Assembly (NCBI GenBank): GCA_958510825.1
Contig: OY294049.1
Coordinates: 35,306,774 to 35,370,773 of the forward strand
From: Brachypterus glaber
Lineage: Eukaryota > Arthropoda > Insecta > Coleoptera > Kateretidae
DNA: 64,000 bases
Direction of reading: 5' to 3'
Under the pieces are notes generated by a model. That model worked only from the letters and a program-made list of their open reading frames with translations, was not told the origin of the DNA and did not search any database. The translations under genes were made by a program, and so were the position numbers. Each line of letters starts with the position of its first letter. Position 1 is the stretch's first letter. Positions 1-12,049 of the stretch are shown in pieces.

Positions 1-397
1 TATACATTATAAGATATTTGGTAACAGTGGCAAATTATAGTGATTTAAGCTATAGATTATAAGGGACACAATAACTAATAATGTTAAAAATAAATTGGAA
101 ACGATTATATATATTACAGACACGATTATATTTATTACAGGCACTATTATAAATTTACAGAAATTTTATTATATTATAAAAATTATTAGCACGGACAATA
201 ATTAAATCTATTTAAGCTATAAATGCCATACTATTTGTTATATTTTATTATTCACTAAACAATTAAAGTATTTCATATAAATTTTTACACTGACTGCCAT
301 AATTGTAAGAGAAAGCCTTGTATTTATATAATAAGCGATTATAATTTGCTTGGTATGTGTGTTATAGTGCTCCTAGCTATAATTTTTTTTCCGTGTA
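1..397 (+). mobile_element. ATTATAA-array MITE, copy 1 (cut by window edge)
   Basis: Nearly identical, in the same orientation, to 6260-6658. It ends in TTTTTTCCGTGTA, the complement of the TACACGGAAA that opens the second copy; the matching left end lies outside the window. The body repeats the short motif GATTATA/ATTATAA many times. No coding potential is seen, so it is a non-autonomous DNA element. Confidence 0.75.
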
Positions 398-442
398 TAC
401 GGACCGAAATTAAGAAGAAATTATTGGTATCATTATCCTTAG

Positions 443-871
443 TGCAGACTGAAAAAAATGACGTTCTTGGCTCAAAGTAGTCAACACTCTTGGCAGTTAT
501 TCTTTTAGCTTAAAAGATGTGTATCTTCAAACAAAAGTATTTATCTTGTCCCAAGAAAAGTGTCGCTTTTGAAATATTTTTAAAATTCTCTTGGACCTGG
601 CGCATTTGAGGCAAAAACCATTTATCTTGTTTTAAGATTGTTAAAAATTAAATAATTTTAAATACTTTGGTCCAAGAATTTTTCTTTTGAGACAAGACCA
701 CTTGCATTTCACACGAGATCAAAGAATTTTAAGTTAAAGATTCAGAAAAATCTTGGCAAGTGAATTATTTTTTCATGTTAAGAGAAGGCACTTTTGTACG
801 TATTCAAGAGTGCAAAGCATTTGGCCTAATTTCATATGCTATTACCGCAAAGGGTCCTTTTTTTCAGTGCA
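443..871. mobile_element. Candidate CAAGA-motif element
   Basis: The left end reads TGCAGACTGAAAAAAA and the right end, reversed, TGCACTGAAAAAAA, an imperfect terminal inverted repeat with a 2-base indel. Between them TCTTG/CAAGA (often TCTTGG or CCAAGA) recurs about ten times, which is unusual for so short a stretch. The layout matches the other motif-array elements here. Ends are uncertain and no target duplication was found. Confidence 0.4.
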
Positions 872-2214
872 AGTTGAATTTTGTCCAATCAAAAGCATTT
901 TGATTGGAAACTGTACGAGTGCAAGTTTCATGAAGGATAAATAAATTTTATATAAATTTTTACAAGCTGAAATTGTGCTGGTGCAAATTATCAATGTGAT
1001 TCTTGCTGGATAAACTCTGTTTTTTCTTTATTGAAAATTTTGTTTCGAAAATGTACGAGAGAAAAATTAAATCTTTACCAGGTACGGTCCTGGATAGAAT
1101 TCGCTTTTAACATAAATTTTCATTAGACAGTATTTAATCAGTTTCGAAAATTTATTCATAGAAAATAATAATTTCATGTTTATTCATTACTTAATTAATT
1201 ATTACATAATTAAAAAAAATATAAAATAATTTAATCACAATTTCTTTTCTTCCTGCCTTCCTGTTTTTTTTTTTAAGGATGTAGTTGGTCTTAGAACTTC
1301 TAAGTTAGAAGTATTTAGTGAGCTTTTTTTCGTAATATAAGTATTTAACTTTTGGTAGGGGCACAAAATAGTTTGGGCCTTGCTTCTATTTTAAGGAGGA
1401 ATCTAACTTGAGTTGGCGTGTTTTAGATTTTGAGTTATTCTTTTTTTTTTTAATTTTGAGTTGGCTTTTTATTGTTTTACATACTTCAAAATGTTTGTTG
1501 CGTCTGTGTACAATAATTATTAGTGATTTATTTTTTCTTTTATCCTAGGTTGAGAAGTAAAACTTTTCGTGCAATATTCAAAACATAGTCGCGTAGTCGC
1601 TTTTTAAAACAATTGACAAAAAAAAATATTGTCAAAGTTTATATCTGTAATTTAATGTAGAAAATTGTATTTATGTATTTAAAATAGGATGTATAAAGTC
1701 CAACTTTATGGTAAAATGTTTGTAGATGTGTTGACAAATGAGATACTTCGAATTTTAATTTGTTCGAAAACAATTGAAAGACCCCATCGAAACGTCACAA
1801 TTTAGAGAAAATAAATTTTTTAATTGAATACCCCCGATACCCCAAAAACCTAACCTACAATATTATACTACGGGAAAAAATCATCTAACTAAAAAAAATA
1901 TTTAAAAAATATTTTTTTAACACATTTCCAGTATGTATTAGTGCATATTAGCATTAATACAATCCATTATTTTGCTGGATAGGAAATAATGCAGAAAGAC
2001 AGAAAATAAACACTATAATGTGTTCCATATCAAATTTTTGGATGGAAATTTAGGAATTAAGTTAATTATGAATGAGACTATTTAATTTACCTGTGACATA
2101 AAAACAGTACCATAATATGATATCCAACAACTTTAATTTACTTATCATATCCCGTGCCAAATATCTTAAATTAGTAATGCCACTATCTATTACATTATTT
2201 GATGATCACAAAAT
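872..2214. other. A+T-rich DNA without recognised gene
   Basis: Apart from homopolymer T and A runs, nothing convincing is visible. A stretch near 1755-1800 (TTCGAAAAC followed by CATCGAAACGTCACAA) resembles part of the hairpin at 23757-23985 and may be an old remnant of that family. Confidence 0.5.
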
Positions 2215-3190
2215 ATGGGAAAGACGCCTTATTTTAGACGGTTTCCTAATTTTGGATAGTAGTCTATCTAAGATACTCTCTGCAGAGGTAAACAGAAACC
2301 TACTTTTATGTAAAGCCAAAAGTCAAACTAAATTCGTTCTGTAATATGATAACGGTAGAGCTTCTCCCCGTTAAATAGCAGCAAAAACAGTTTAAATGGA
2401 CTGCTGCCTATTTAGAAGATAAAGAGAGAAATTCTACAGAAAGAGATAGAACTATAATTATTGTTTAAAAATAAAATTATGCATATTTTAGGTAAAAATA
2501 ACAATTAAGATTATATATACTATTTTTTTTTATTTTTATAACACAGCTATGTGTACAGTAGGTCTAAAGTTTCCTAGGAACTTATGACCTACTCCTTAAT
2601 TGTAAGTCATTGATAATACTCCGTTGTGTGTGAAGATTTTGTACTTGTTTTTGTGTTTAATAAGCTGTTTTATGTACTCTTTAATAATTTTGCATATAAT
2701 GCACATTTTTTGTGGCACTTTGATAAAATCCAAATATAATTTTTTTTGGGAATTTTCTTTTTGGGTTGGTACTGAAGACCTGAATTTTAGTTGCCTAACG
2801 TATTAGACTGCTGTCCATTGCAAGTGGCAAAATTATGGTTCCTATAGTATTCCTAAAAAATTGCTTAAATTCGAGATAAAATTACTTATTTGCAGAACAA
2901 AATGCCAAGGAATAAAAAGAAAGATAAGCAATGGGATTCAGATCTACTTTGAAAAATAAAATGGATATGTACGAAATTAGGAACCCTTTTTCAAATGCAC
3001 AAAAATGCGAAAAGTTTTTTTAACCGTATTTGTTGTAAAAAATAAACTGTAATAAATTTTTTTATAATAAATAATGGTTCGTTATAATAAGTAGTATGTT
3101 GTTATATAAAAAATATATCAAAAAGTAATAACGACTATTAAATACCTATTGGATAAATTTAAATGGTATCCGAAATTAGGCGACTTTACT
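2215..3190 (-). mobile_element. TCCGAAATTAGG-array element, old inverted copy
   Basis: Reverse-complement relative of the 903-bp elements at 21342 and 62119. Its right edge (GGTATCCGAAATTAGGCGAC) matches their left end, and 2215-2390 matches their right end. The middle (about 2395-2870) is absent from the 903-bp copies but recurs inverted at 54286-55485, so this copy is a longer, older form. It abuts the next element at 3204. No open reading frame of substance is seen. Confidence 0.7.
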
Positions 3191-3203
3191 ATTGTATTTA
3201 GCG

Positions 3204-4153
3204 AATAAGGTGGTTGCAGGTATTATGGCCATGTATTTATTATGGCCAATTTGACATATTTCAAAAAGTAAGAATGAAAAAATTTTGATTACAGTATTTT
3301 AAGTTAGTGTTTCTAACAAGATTCCTAGGGCAAGCGCTAGATCGCGCCACTATTAATGGCTTTAATTCTGCAACGATTTTAGTGATTTTCTTTTCGTTGG
3401 TAAACGATTATATAAAAATTTTAATATTTTGAAAATTCATAATATTTGATTACGGTAAGTACTTCACATTTTATTTATATTTTATTATAGCAAAACTTCG
3501 TATTTAATAGTTGGTCTATATAGAATTTCAGTCAGTAAACGTAACTTAAAAAAAAAATTAGGAAATCTTCTACATTACAATGTAGAGTAATATGGCCAGT
3601 TTGTGTGTATAGTAATATGGCCATGGCAATAAGCATGTTTCCTTCAGGAAGCTATGAGGCTCGGTGATAGATGTTACGTTTTTTTACATAAATATTGTGT
3701 TAGACTAACAGAAAATTACAAAGGACCATTTTTATTTAGATTGTGAATAATTAAAAAAAATAGCTATGTTTTACTTTACCTAAAGCCATTAATTGTTTTT
3801 TTTTTTTAATATTTTATAGTGTATAGTTTTCATTTAACATTTCATTTTTTTTTATTTTATATAATAAAAGGCAATAAAAACAAGCATATATAAATACTTA
3901 ACTTGATAATATTTAGAAAAATATGATTTATTTTATATGTGACCATATTACCAGCACCGTGTTGGTAATATGGCCAATTGATACATTTTTTTTAAACGGC
4001 CTATATTTTTTATTTTTTAAAACTTTTCTCATGTTTTTCTTTAATAACTTAAGCATAAGTAATCTGGGCTCTATAAGTATTATTTTGTTTTGAAGTTTTC
4101 TCCTTTAATTTTTATCAGCAATTATACGTTAGCATGGGCATAATACCTTATTT
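3204..4153. mobile_element. TAATATGGCCA-array element
   Basis: The left end contains AATAAGG, then GGTATTATGGCCATG; the right end reversed is AATAAGGTATTATGCCCATG, an imperfect inverted repeat interrupted by a few bases on the left. TAATATGGCCA or its complement recurs near 3216, 3238, 3590, 3614, 3941 and 3964. This is the same layout as its neighbours: a motif shared by the ends and reiterated inside. No coding sequence is seen. Confidence 0.55.
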
Positions 4154-4530
4154 AAGAAAAATATTACTTTAAAAATAGCGTCAGTCAGTCCCATTTTAAC
4201 TACGTGACCAGTGTTTGTATAAATAAATGATGGCATTTGGAAAAACATCATTTTCCACCCAGAAATGTATTTAAAAAAGCTATAAAACAAGAAAATAAAA
4301 AATTTAACTTAAAGACAAAAAGAATCTTGAAACGTTTTTCGTATTAAACCCATTTAATCCTACAGGAGTTTTCATTAAATTAATTAAAATACCTCTGCTC
4401 TGTACGTTATTCAATCTCTAGAATTTACAGCCGGGAGTACACGAGAGGGAGAGTAACTTTTGGTGAAGTTCCACGGGACAAGGAACCTTTAAAAAGTAAA
4501 AAGAATCAAATTTTTTTTTCATAGGGATTA

Positions 4531-5517
4531 CCCTCACAGAAATTTTTTAGTAATTATTACTGAATTTCAGTAATTTACTACTTATGGCTAGTAATTCCGC
4601 AGTAATTTATTACTTATAAATATTATTACTTAAGTAATAATTACTATTGAGCAGTAATTTATCATAGACCTTAGTAATTTTATTTTATTACACTAATGAT
4701 ATATTATAATTCTTAATAATTTTCAGTAATAATTACACTAGTAATAAATAGGCAAATAATTAACTACTGCCAATCAGGGCCGTAGCTATGGAGGTGGGAG
4801 CGTCCCCCTCCCATCTTGAAAAGTCGTATATTTCATTGATTCAAAACAAAAGTTTATATTTTATCATGTTGAAAAGTTATATATTTCATTGATCCAAACC
4901 TAGTTGTATATTTTATGGATTCAAAAAGTCGTATATTGCAGGGATACAAAATACAAAAGTTGTATATATCACGAAAAGGTGAGGACCTTTTTTTTCTGTC
5001 CAAACGAGGAAAAAGTTGTATTTTTAGGCTAAAAAAAGTTGTAATTTTTGACCTTCTTCCCCCACCACAAAATCTTCTTCGCTACGGCCCTGCTGCCAAA
5101 AATAGTAATAAATTACTGGCAATAATAAATTTCTAGTGTTATACCTTACCAATACAAGCGCAGCCGAGATAGATACAAATACAATATAATAAGTAAAATA
5201 AATGTAAAACTATTTGTTTGTGGACGAAATAGAAAAAACTATGTTAATAATTCTCAGTAATAATTACACCAGTAATAAACTGCCCAATTATTAATGCCAG
5301 TAATAAATTACTACCAGTAATAATTTAAACTAGTGATAAATTTACAAGTAATAAATTACTGCCAATAATAAATGTCTAGTATGACAATTAAAACTAGTAA
5401 TAATTTGGCGAGTAATTAATTTCTGCTAATAATAAATTACTTAAATAAATGATAAATTAATAAACTATCCATGGATGCAGTACTGCAGTAATAATAACTA
5501 AAAAAAATCTGTGAGGG
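4531..5517. mobile_element. TTACTAGTAATAA-array element
   Basis: Opens with CCCTCACAGA followed by a T-run and AGTAATTATTACT, and closes with AGTAATAATAACT, an A-run and TCTGTGAGGG: a clear terminal inverted repeat. The body is packed with AGTAATAATTACTA-like words on both strands. An hAT-type MITE is nested at 4775-5092. No target duplication is evident and no transposase is encoded. Confidence 0.75.
4775..5092 (+). mobile_element. Nested hAT-type MITE
   Basis: The terminal inverted repeat CAGGGCCGTAGC / GCTACGGCCCTG is typical of hAT transposons. The flanks CTGCCAAT (4767-4774) and CTGCCAAA (5093-5100) form an 8-bp target duplication with one mismatch, the hAT length. The 318-bp body holds degenerate repeats of GTCGTATATTTCATTGAT and poly-C/poly-T tracts, and no transposase. 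A related right end occurs at 48060-48160. Confidence 0.85.
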
Positions 5518-6229
5518 CCTCACACTACTCGCCAAGTATACTTGTGAGTGCCTTAATTTTAGTTTAAATCCTCTTTCTCGTGGAGCGTCCCATTTGAAAT
5601 TTCTATGTTTCTGCCTGCCATTTACTAAGTCCGGGTAAATTCCGGTCTTGCTAACCGGATACGGAATACTTAGGGTTATCAGTAATTCATACCGGACTCA
5701 ATAATGACAATGTGACAACCGTTACAAAACTAAGACGATCGAGATGGGATCTTGTTTCTCTAAGTTTTGCTGCTTACAAGTGTTAGTCTTAGAGGGAGCT
5801 TAATTGGCGTGTATCCTAATTGGAACAGGATATGATACAGTTAAACTATTAGCAAGTGGTCCATTGTTAATCATTTTTATAAAATCATTAAAAAATATAT
5901 ACTATACTAAAACCAAATTCTTCAAATATGATTTACTCAAACATATGATGCTTTTGATGTTAGGGTAGACCTTATATTTTTTTTTTCACCACCAGCCTAA
6001 AAGCACATTTTTATTACTGTTCTTTTCATTGGTAGAAATATTATTTCTCTACCTATGATGTCAGAGGTTCTAAAAATAATAAAATTGCACCATGCTTAAT
6101 AATGAATTTTTATTCAGCTGTTTTGGCATCTGACGTTTCACATAATTATTAAATCGCATTGCTATTTACAACTGTCTTTAGGCACCAAATTTATTTATTG
6201 CATGATAAATTAAAAAATATTAACTAAAT
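5518..6229. other. Spacer without recognised gene
   Basis: Mixed-composition DNA between two motif-array elements. Part of it (about 5630-5770) is slightly less A+T-rich, but no reading frame, repeat partner or RNA gene could be supported. Confidence 0.4.
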
Positions 6230-6658
6230 TACACGGAAAGAAATTAGTGGGCTCTGCGCTATACATTATAAGATATTTGGTAACAGTGGCAAATTATAGT
6301 GATTTAAGCTATAGATTATAAGGGACACAATAACTAATAATGTTAAAAATAAATTGGAAACGATTATATATATTACAGACACGATTATATTTATTACAGG
6401 CACTATTATAAATTTACAGAAATTTTATTATATTATAAAAATTATTAGCACGGACAATAATTAAATCTATTTAAGCTATAAATGCCATACTATTTGTTAT
6501 ATTTTATTATTCACTAAACAATTAAAGTATTTCATATAAATTTTTACACTGACTGCCATAATTGTAAGAGAAAGCCTTGTATTTATATAATAAGCGATTA
6601 TAATTTGCTTGGTATGTGTGTTATAGCGCTCCTAGCTATAATTTTTTTTTTCCGTGTA
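6230..6658 (+). mobile_element. ATTATAA-array MITE, copy 2 (complete)
   Basis: Begins TACACGGAAAG and ends TTTTTCCGTGTA, an inverted repeat of about 10 bp. The 429-bp body repeats GATTATA, ATTATAAG and CTATAAT. It is almost identical to 1-397, differing mainly by two extra T in the terminal T-run, so the two copies are young or have been homogenised. Noncoding. Confidence 0.8.
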
Positions 6659-7091
6659 GTACCTATAAAACATGTCTTACTAAAAACACTTCGAAAAGTG
6701 AAAATCATTGGTCCATCATATTCAACCATAGATTATACAACCCATATATTACCGTAAGGATCATAGATTACTAGAGGTACAACCTCCATATATTGATTTT
6801 TGAGGCAATAGATTCTCCCTCACAGTTTTCGCCTGTCCCCTTATTTCTGGGGGAGTACCAGAATCATCACTTTGCATTTCACTTTCCATTTTTATATATT
6901 TTATTACACTTAACACGGAAACACTTTCTAACTTAATAATTTTAGCAGATCACCAGAAAATTTCTGCCAGAAATGTCAAGTTCATTTGTTTTTTTAATGG
7001 CCGCGAACGGCTACCGTTATATTTTACATTTATTAACTTTTTCATTAAACTTTAGTAAAATAAATAAATAAATAGCTAATTAATAGTACTG
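6659..7091. other. Spacer without recognised gene
   Basis: A+T-rich sequence; the only local feature is the C+G-richer word GGCCGCGAACGGCTACCG near 7000. No gene or repeat family recognised. Confidence 0.4.
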
Positions 7092-7205
7092 GTAGTGAAA
7101 AAATTACTATATTTTCCACGTGAGTGAAGATTTAACATTTTAGACCGCCTCTTTGTCGCAGGTCAAAAATGTTAAACTTCTCTCACTTGGTAAATAATAT
7201 ACTAT
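7092..7205. mobile_element. Palindromic MITE (TAGTGAAAAA class)
   Basis: The left half has TAGTGAAAAAATTACTATAT, CCACG and GTGAGTGAAG; the right half has the complement with CTTCTCTCACTTGG and TATACTATTA. A second inverted pair, GATTTAACATTTTAGACC / GGTCAAAAATGTTAAAC, lies inside. The element at 47891-48036 has the same outer end with different inner sequence. Confidence 0.6.
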
Positions 7206-7671
7206 TATTATCTTAAAATTTTCACTTAGGTGAAAATTGTCTGTCATTTTTGTATAAGTGAAAAGTTTAAAGGACTTAACATCTAATTTTTTTCCTTTTG
7301 AGCATACAAAAATTATGTGCCAAATTTCAAAATGATCCTAAGATTCTAATTTGTTCCGAAAATCCGCCAAAGTTGCACCTAACACTAAAATTTACGAATG
7401 TCTACCATAAATGTGTCAAACGTTAAACAAACATTTTAAAAATGTATCAGATCGGACTGAATTTATTTTTAATAATTGCATTCTAATATTTATTCATAAT
7501 ATTAAAATGATTTAACTAAAACAAAACGAGCTAAGCGCCAAATAAGAGCTCCTAAATAAGTCACTTTGCGAGGATTTTTACTAATAGTATATTACGCACC
7601 GAGTACGCAAGTTTTTAGTGCACGAGAGTAAAAAAATCACTGAAATGGTTTGCGTCGAGGTGATTATATTA

Positions 7672-7859
7672 TTTTTCCTACGACCTAACAACTAAACATA
7701 AAAAAAAACGCAAAAATTGTCAATTTGAGGTTATGTGTTTGACTTTTATCAATTTTCTCACAGCAGATGTGTAAAATCAGCTAGTTGTCACTTCCCATCC
7801 GTTGTCATAGGTAACGGATGGGAAATACGCACTAACTACTAACTAGGTCGTAGGTAAAA
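7672..7859. mobile_element. Palindromic MITE (TTTTNCCTACGACCTA ends)
   Basis: The left end TTTTTCCTACGACCTAAC and right end TAGGTCGTAGGTAAAA are inverted repeats. A smaller perfect stem, CCCATCCGTT / AACGGATGGG, lies near the right. No target duplication could be fixed. Confidence 0.6.
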
Positions 7860-7865
7860 TTAATT

Positions 7866-8932
7866 TCATTTGCCCCAAGAGTATTAATGGCAAGGAAATC
7901 ATTTCGTTTGCCTCAAAAACACCTCTTTATCTGAATTTTTTATACAAACAAATCTGTCAAGATTTTACTATCTCTCAAATTATAAATTCTAGGAATGTAA
8001 AACTTTTCGGATTATTTTTTTTAGCAAAACCCTTGAGTAAACCTATTAGATATAGAAAGAAGAAAATAGATTACATCAATGGAGCATTTAACACAAACAA
8101 GTATTTAAAATGTCAAAAACAACGACCATGTTATGGTAGTTTAAATGAGTTATAGAGGGTTGTTAAACATGTTTTCCCGTATCCCAACTAAATATCAGTT
8201 CAGGGGTGGTCAAAGAATTATGGGACAGACTTAACTTCCACCTATGGTCCATTAAAAAAATACGATGCAATGTAAAACTTAAAAAATATCTATAGGGAAA
8301 AAATAATCACACGCTTGAGCAAAGTTTAATATTAATTATCAGGCATTTTATGTTCTCAAAACCGACTTCCAAAAAAGCAGTAGGTTATCAATTGGACCTG
8401 TGACTTTGTTTAACTTAACTTTGGAACGGATGGACGGAATTTCATAATACTTTTTGCAACCTAAAGAGGACATTCATGAGGTGGTCCCGTTTCAATTTGA
8501 CGCTCGGATAATGCCGGGTAAGCCGGATAATTAAGATAAATCTAATAATTTTAACGCAATTTCACTTAAAACGGATTAATTTGGTTCTAATATCAAGCAA
8601 ATATTTAGAGAAATATCGGATAACTCGGATAAGCTGGACAACTTGATTAAGGGGTCATTCAAACATTACGGCTGGCTAAAAATCTTTGAAATGCCGCTAG
8701 ACTTGATTCCGTGGACCTGTAATATTATAATATTAAAATACCAAGAGCAAATGATAAAATTTGTGATTATACCGTAAGGCGTTATTTGATTATTACTTAA
8801 CGCTTGGTTTGGACTTTTATTACTAAATTAATTTTTTAGAAATTTATCTTAGTGCGTTCTGACGTCAGCAGCTTGTTGAGATGAAAAGACAACTATAATT
8901 TAGCTTAGATGACGTTAAAAATCTACAAGTTC
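7866..8932. other. Mostly unique A+T-rich DNA
   Basis: Holds a short run of repeated words around CGGATAA (8513-8535 and 8617-8636, for example TCGGATAACTCGGATAAGC) that may be an eroded motif array. No gene recognised. Confidence 0.4.
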
Positions 8933-8960
8933 TGTGTCTCTAAAAGGTAAAAAATAAAAA

Positions 8961-9369
8961 CTTTTAACAACAAAAATATACCGACTTTTATGTCTCCAAA
9001 GGTAAAAAATTAAAAATAAGTCGGTGCCATTTTCACAGCAAACAATTTAACAACAAAAATAATTTTTAGTATTTAATTTAGGGAATAGTGAGATTGGCAG
9101 GGTAAATCCATGGTAACTCTCGTAACAGCCGCAGAAAAAATTACACTTTCTTTTAAATATTTTATTACATTATTATTGAAGACTATTTGTTATTTATTAT
9201 TATTAAAGATTTTTTCTTAAAAAGTGATAAATAAAATATTTAAAAGGAAGTGTCATTTTTTCTGAGGCTGTAACGGCAGCTACCATGGATTTACCAGGCA
9301 CCAAATTATTTTTGTATTTTTTTACCTTTTAGAGACATAGAAGTCGATTCATTTCTTTTTTGTTAAAAG
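8961..9369. mobile_element. Inverted-repeat element with CATGGATTTACC stem
   Basis: Arms read CTTTTAACAA, GACTT-TATGTCTC, AAAGGTAAAAAA, GTAAATCCATGGTA and CAGAAAAAAT-ACACTT on the left, and their complements on the right down to GTTAAAAG. The left arm carries roughly 70 extra bases (about 9030-9100). The centre is A+T-rich. Noncoding and MITE-like. Confidence 0.65.
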
Positions 9370-9839
9370 TTTTTTTGTAAATATTAATCCAGCACATTCA
9401 CATTAAGTAGTCACACGGCCTAGCTCTACGTACTTCAAAAAAGTCTAATGCCATGACAAAGGCGCGTTATTAAATTATTTTTCTTTTTTATCGACTGCGC
9501 CAGTTATTTCATTTTATTGCCACATTTTGTAAAAGATTCGACCAATTGGAATGAGGCAAAGACGCTCATACATGAGCACATATGCAGCTTGGCAACAGCA
9601 GAAAAAAACACCTTGCTTTATACTTTATTCAACAACGAGTTCAACAATAAATATTTTTTCTAATAGCATATTTTAACACACAGAACTCGTCATGTAGAAT
9701 ACCCACGCTAAATTAATTTCAAAAAAGTTCGAACAACTCTTGAATTTTTTATATAAAATTTCGTACGTGCTACAAATGTGAAATTCCATTGTCCATTCTC
9801 GCACATTTGGTGGAATAATTATTAACCCTGTGGACTAAA

Positions 9840-10180
9840 AAAAAGAGAGAAAGGAACCGAAAGGATCTGACCCAAAACGCAAAACTCTATTTAAAAGTCG
9901 TGCTGTGTGTCCGGGAACTCCCCGCTGAGTAACTTTTCACCCCGATGGCCATTGAAATGCCCCTCCCAGGGTTGTATTCGAGCATAACTAACGTTTGCAA
10001 TCTTAAATTGCATGTGTATATGTATATACGTGAAAAGCCGTAGAGGAAATGGGAAATGCTAATGCTGTAATGCAGGGCCCATAAAATTCTATCTGCATGC
10101 ATAGAATAGCTTAATTCGCGCAAATACCTCCGCCTCAAGTACCCACCACCAGACGAATAAAAACTGAAAAGAGCCACTTT
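9840..10180. other. Less A+T-rich unique block
   Basis: Clearly richer in C+G than its surroundings, with words such as CCGGGAACTCCCCGCTGAG. No repeat partner was seen in this window. An open frame crosses it on the minus strand, but composition alone gives such frames and no domain is recognisable. It could be a conserved noncoding element. Confidence 0.3.
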
Positions 10181-10664
10181 AAATTTACATTTTTGGTCCT
10201 TTAAATACTAATATTCTACCCATAGCGTTAATATATCGATACCCCCAAGCAACAAAGCCGTAACTCATATATTGTAATTTTTCACGACAGCTAAATTTCT
10301 AAAATATTTTTTTTTGTTATTTAAGGGTGGATAAATGATTGAAGTGGAAAAGGAAGCCAAGCGATACGTCATTTGAAAGCTTATAAAATTCTCTATTTAA
10401 CTGTATAAGTATTTATTGTTTATTTATTGTTTGTTTCTGATAATATTCAAGTTTAAAATTTTTTACTTTAGTGTTTTTAGGTAAAATTTTGGTTAAAATG
10501 GCCTGTGGAGAAATCTGAGTAGTACCACCATGTGTGTCTTTTTTCGAGGCGTTTACCTATGAGTATAACTCAAAATGGGTCTAACTTGAGTTACGTCCTT
10601 GTTGCTTGGGAGTGTCGATATTACCTACAATATTTTTTTTCTTTAAGCGTAAAGAATAGTCGGA

Positions 10665-11121
10665 GAGCTGGTGACCATTTTTATTTCATTATTTACACCC
10701 GGCTTTATTTTATGTATGTCTTAAAGCACATACAAATTAAGCTATTTTCAAATTGCTACGCTCTGGATCCGGTTCCTTTGAGTGCTAGAAGCACCAAAAG
10801 CTGTGGCACTGAGATTAAATGAAAATTCTTTAGACTTTTTATTGTAGACATATGTCAAATAAAGTTTTTAAAGCCTTTTTTACCCCTTGGCCTACTGAAT
10901 AACTGTGTAAAACTGTGAAAATAGATCTAAATGTAATAAATCTAATGTGTTTGACTCGGTAAGTTAAAAATATATTTTTCGGGGACCTCATTTAACTACC
11001 TTCTAGCATCCAAAGGAACGAGATCCAGGACCTGGCGATTTGAAAATAGCTTAACCTGAATGTACTTTAAGACATATATAAAATACAGCTGGGAGAATAA
11101 AATAAATATGGTCACCAGCTT
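10665..11121. mobile_element. Inverted-repeat element (GAGCTGGTGACCAT arms)
   Basis: Arms of about 125 bp (10665-10790 and 10999-11121) are inverted and recognisably similar: GAGCTGGTGACCAT, TTTGAAAATAGCTTAA, GGATC and AAAGGAAC appear in both. The spacer is about 210 bp. Near 32767 GGATCCGGTTCCTTTTGGTG resembles the inner arm end, suggesting another, decayed copy. Noncoding. Confidence 0.65.
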
Positions 11122-11479
11122 TTAGACTAGAATTGTATATGTATACAATCAGTCGAGAACACTAAAGACAGTTCGCATACGTGGTGCATATAATATTTTC
11201 TCTACTACCTAAAGCTATTAACTTCAAATATCAGTTAAAATATATAGTTTAAAAACTATTTTGACATAGCTATCACCCAGTCCGCAGACGCCCGTCGATA
11301 TGACGTCAAAATCTGGTGATTACTGGTTGAAAGACGTCATTCGACCAATGATCGTCGACATTTTGACGTCAGTTAATTGACGAATTTTTCACGTCATTTA
11401 ATCACGTCATATTGCCGACTTTTCTTGATGATAATATATTTTATTTTTATTATTTTTACTAAAGAACATTGTTATTATA

Positions 11480-11755
11480 GTGTATTTGGTCAATATATAC
11501 ACTTACACAATAATATTCATTGGTTTTAAATTAATAAAGGGGGTTGTGGATTTTCCGGAGGCTCTATCATTGGTGAAGTTCTTAGTTCCATCTTCCACTA
11601 GAAATTCTAGAACGTTCTATTGTAGTGTTCATAGAACAAATTATGCTAGTAACTCTCCCATTGATAGGGTTTGCAGTATTGCTAATTTATTGGATTTAGA
11701 TTTTTTTGCTAATTTTAATGTTTCTAAAAGGGACCTGATTAAAGCTATTAAGTGA
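11480..11755 (+). pseudogene. Non-LTR retrotransposon, C-terminal ORF2 remnant
   Basis: The 91-residue open frame matches the conserved tail that follows reverse transcriptase in many insect non-LTR elements (family knowledge): residues 22-30 read KGVVDFPEA, then KFLVP, HRTNYASNSPID and DLDFF. The minus-strand fragment at 43002-43238 has the same order (NNIIDCEEL, LRFNIP, CRTNI, SPIN, LDIF), which supports both. It stops at TGA (11753-11755). An AATAAA (11830-11835) follows about 75 bp later, then a TTCTA-repeat tail. The 5' part is missing, as expected for 5'-truncated insertion. It sits inside the TGACGTCA element and is certainly non-functional. Confidence 0.75.
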
Positions 11756-11829
11756 TAATATATTTTAGTTATATGTATATTTATATTTATTTTGTGATAT
11801 GTATTTATATTTAAATTGAAATTACCGTA

Positions 11830-11856
11830 AATAAAGTTCTATTCTATTCTATTCTA
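11830..11856 (+). repeat. AATAAA signal and (TTCTA)n retrotransposon tail
   Basis: AATAAA at 11830-11835 is followed directly by four TTCTA units, the microsatellite-type 3' end of the upstream non-LTR remnant in place of a poly(A) tail. Confidence 0.7.
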
Positions 11857-12049
11857 TATGGATTTCTGGTAAATAAAAAATACTTTATGACGTAAAATTC
11901 ACGTCATAATAGTTAAATTTCATGACGTAAAAATGACGTCAGATATATTACGTCATCGGTCTGTGACATTAGGAGGTCATTTTCACGTCAAATTGACGAG
12001 GTAAGTCACCAGATTATGACGTCATTTTGACGAGGCTCTGCGGACTGGG

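Larger units (their letters stand above)
11276..12049. mobile_element. TGACGTCA-array element
   Basis: Ends CCCAGTCCGCAGA / TCTGCGGACTGGG form a terminal inverted repeat. TGACGTCA, CACGTCA and GACGT words recur at least a dozen times within about 150 bp of each end. The central part is occupied by a non-LTR retrotransposon tail (coding remnant 11480-11755). No target duplication is evident. Confidence 0.75.

Noticed and set aside
1..6658. LTR retrotransposon with 0.4-kb terminal repeats at 1-397 and 6230-6658
   Set aside because: The repeats carry their own short inverted ends (TACACGGAAA) and motif arrays, and the sequence between them consists of other complete DNA elements with no gag/pol coding and no primer-binding site.
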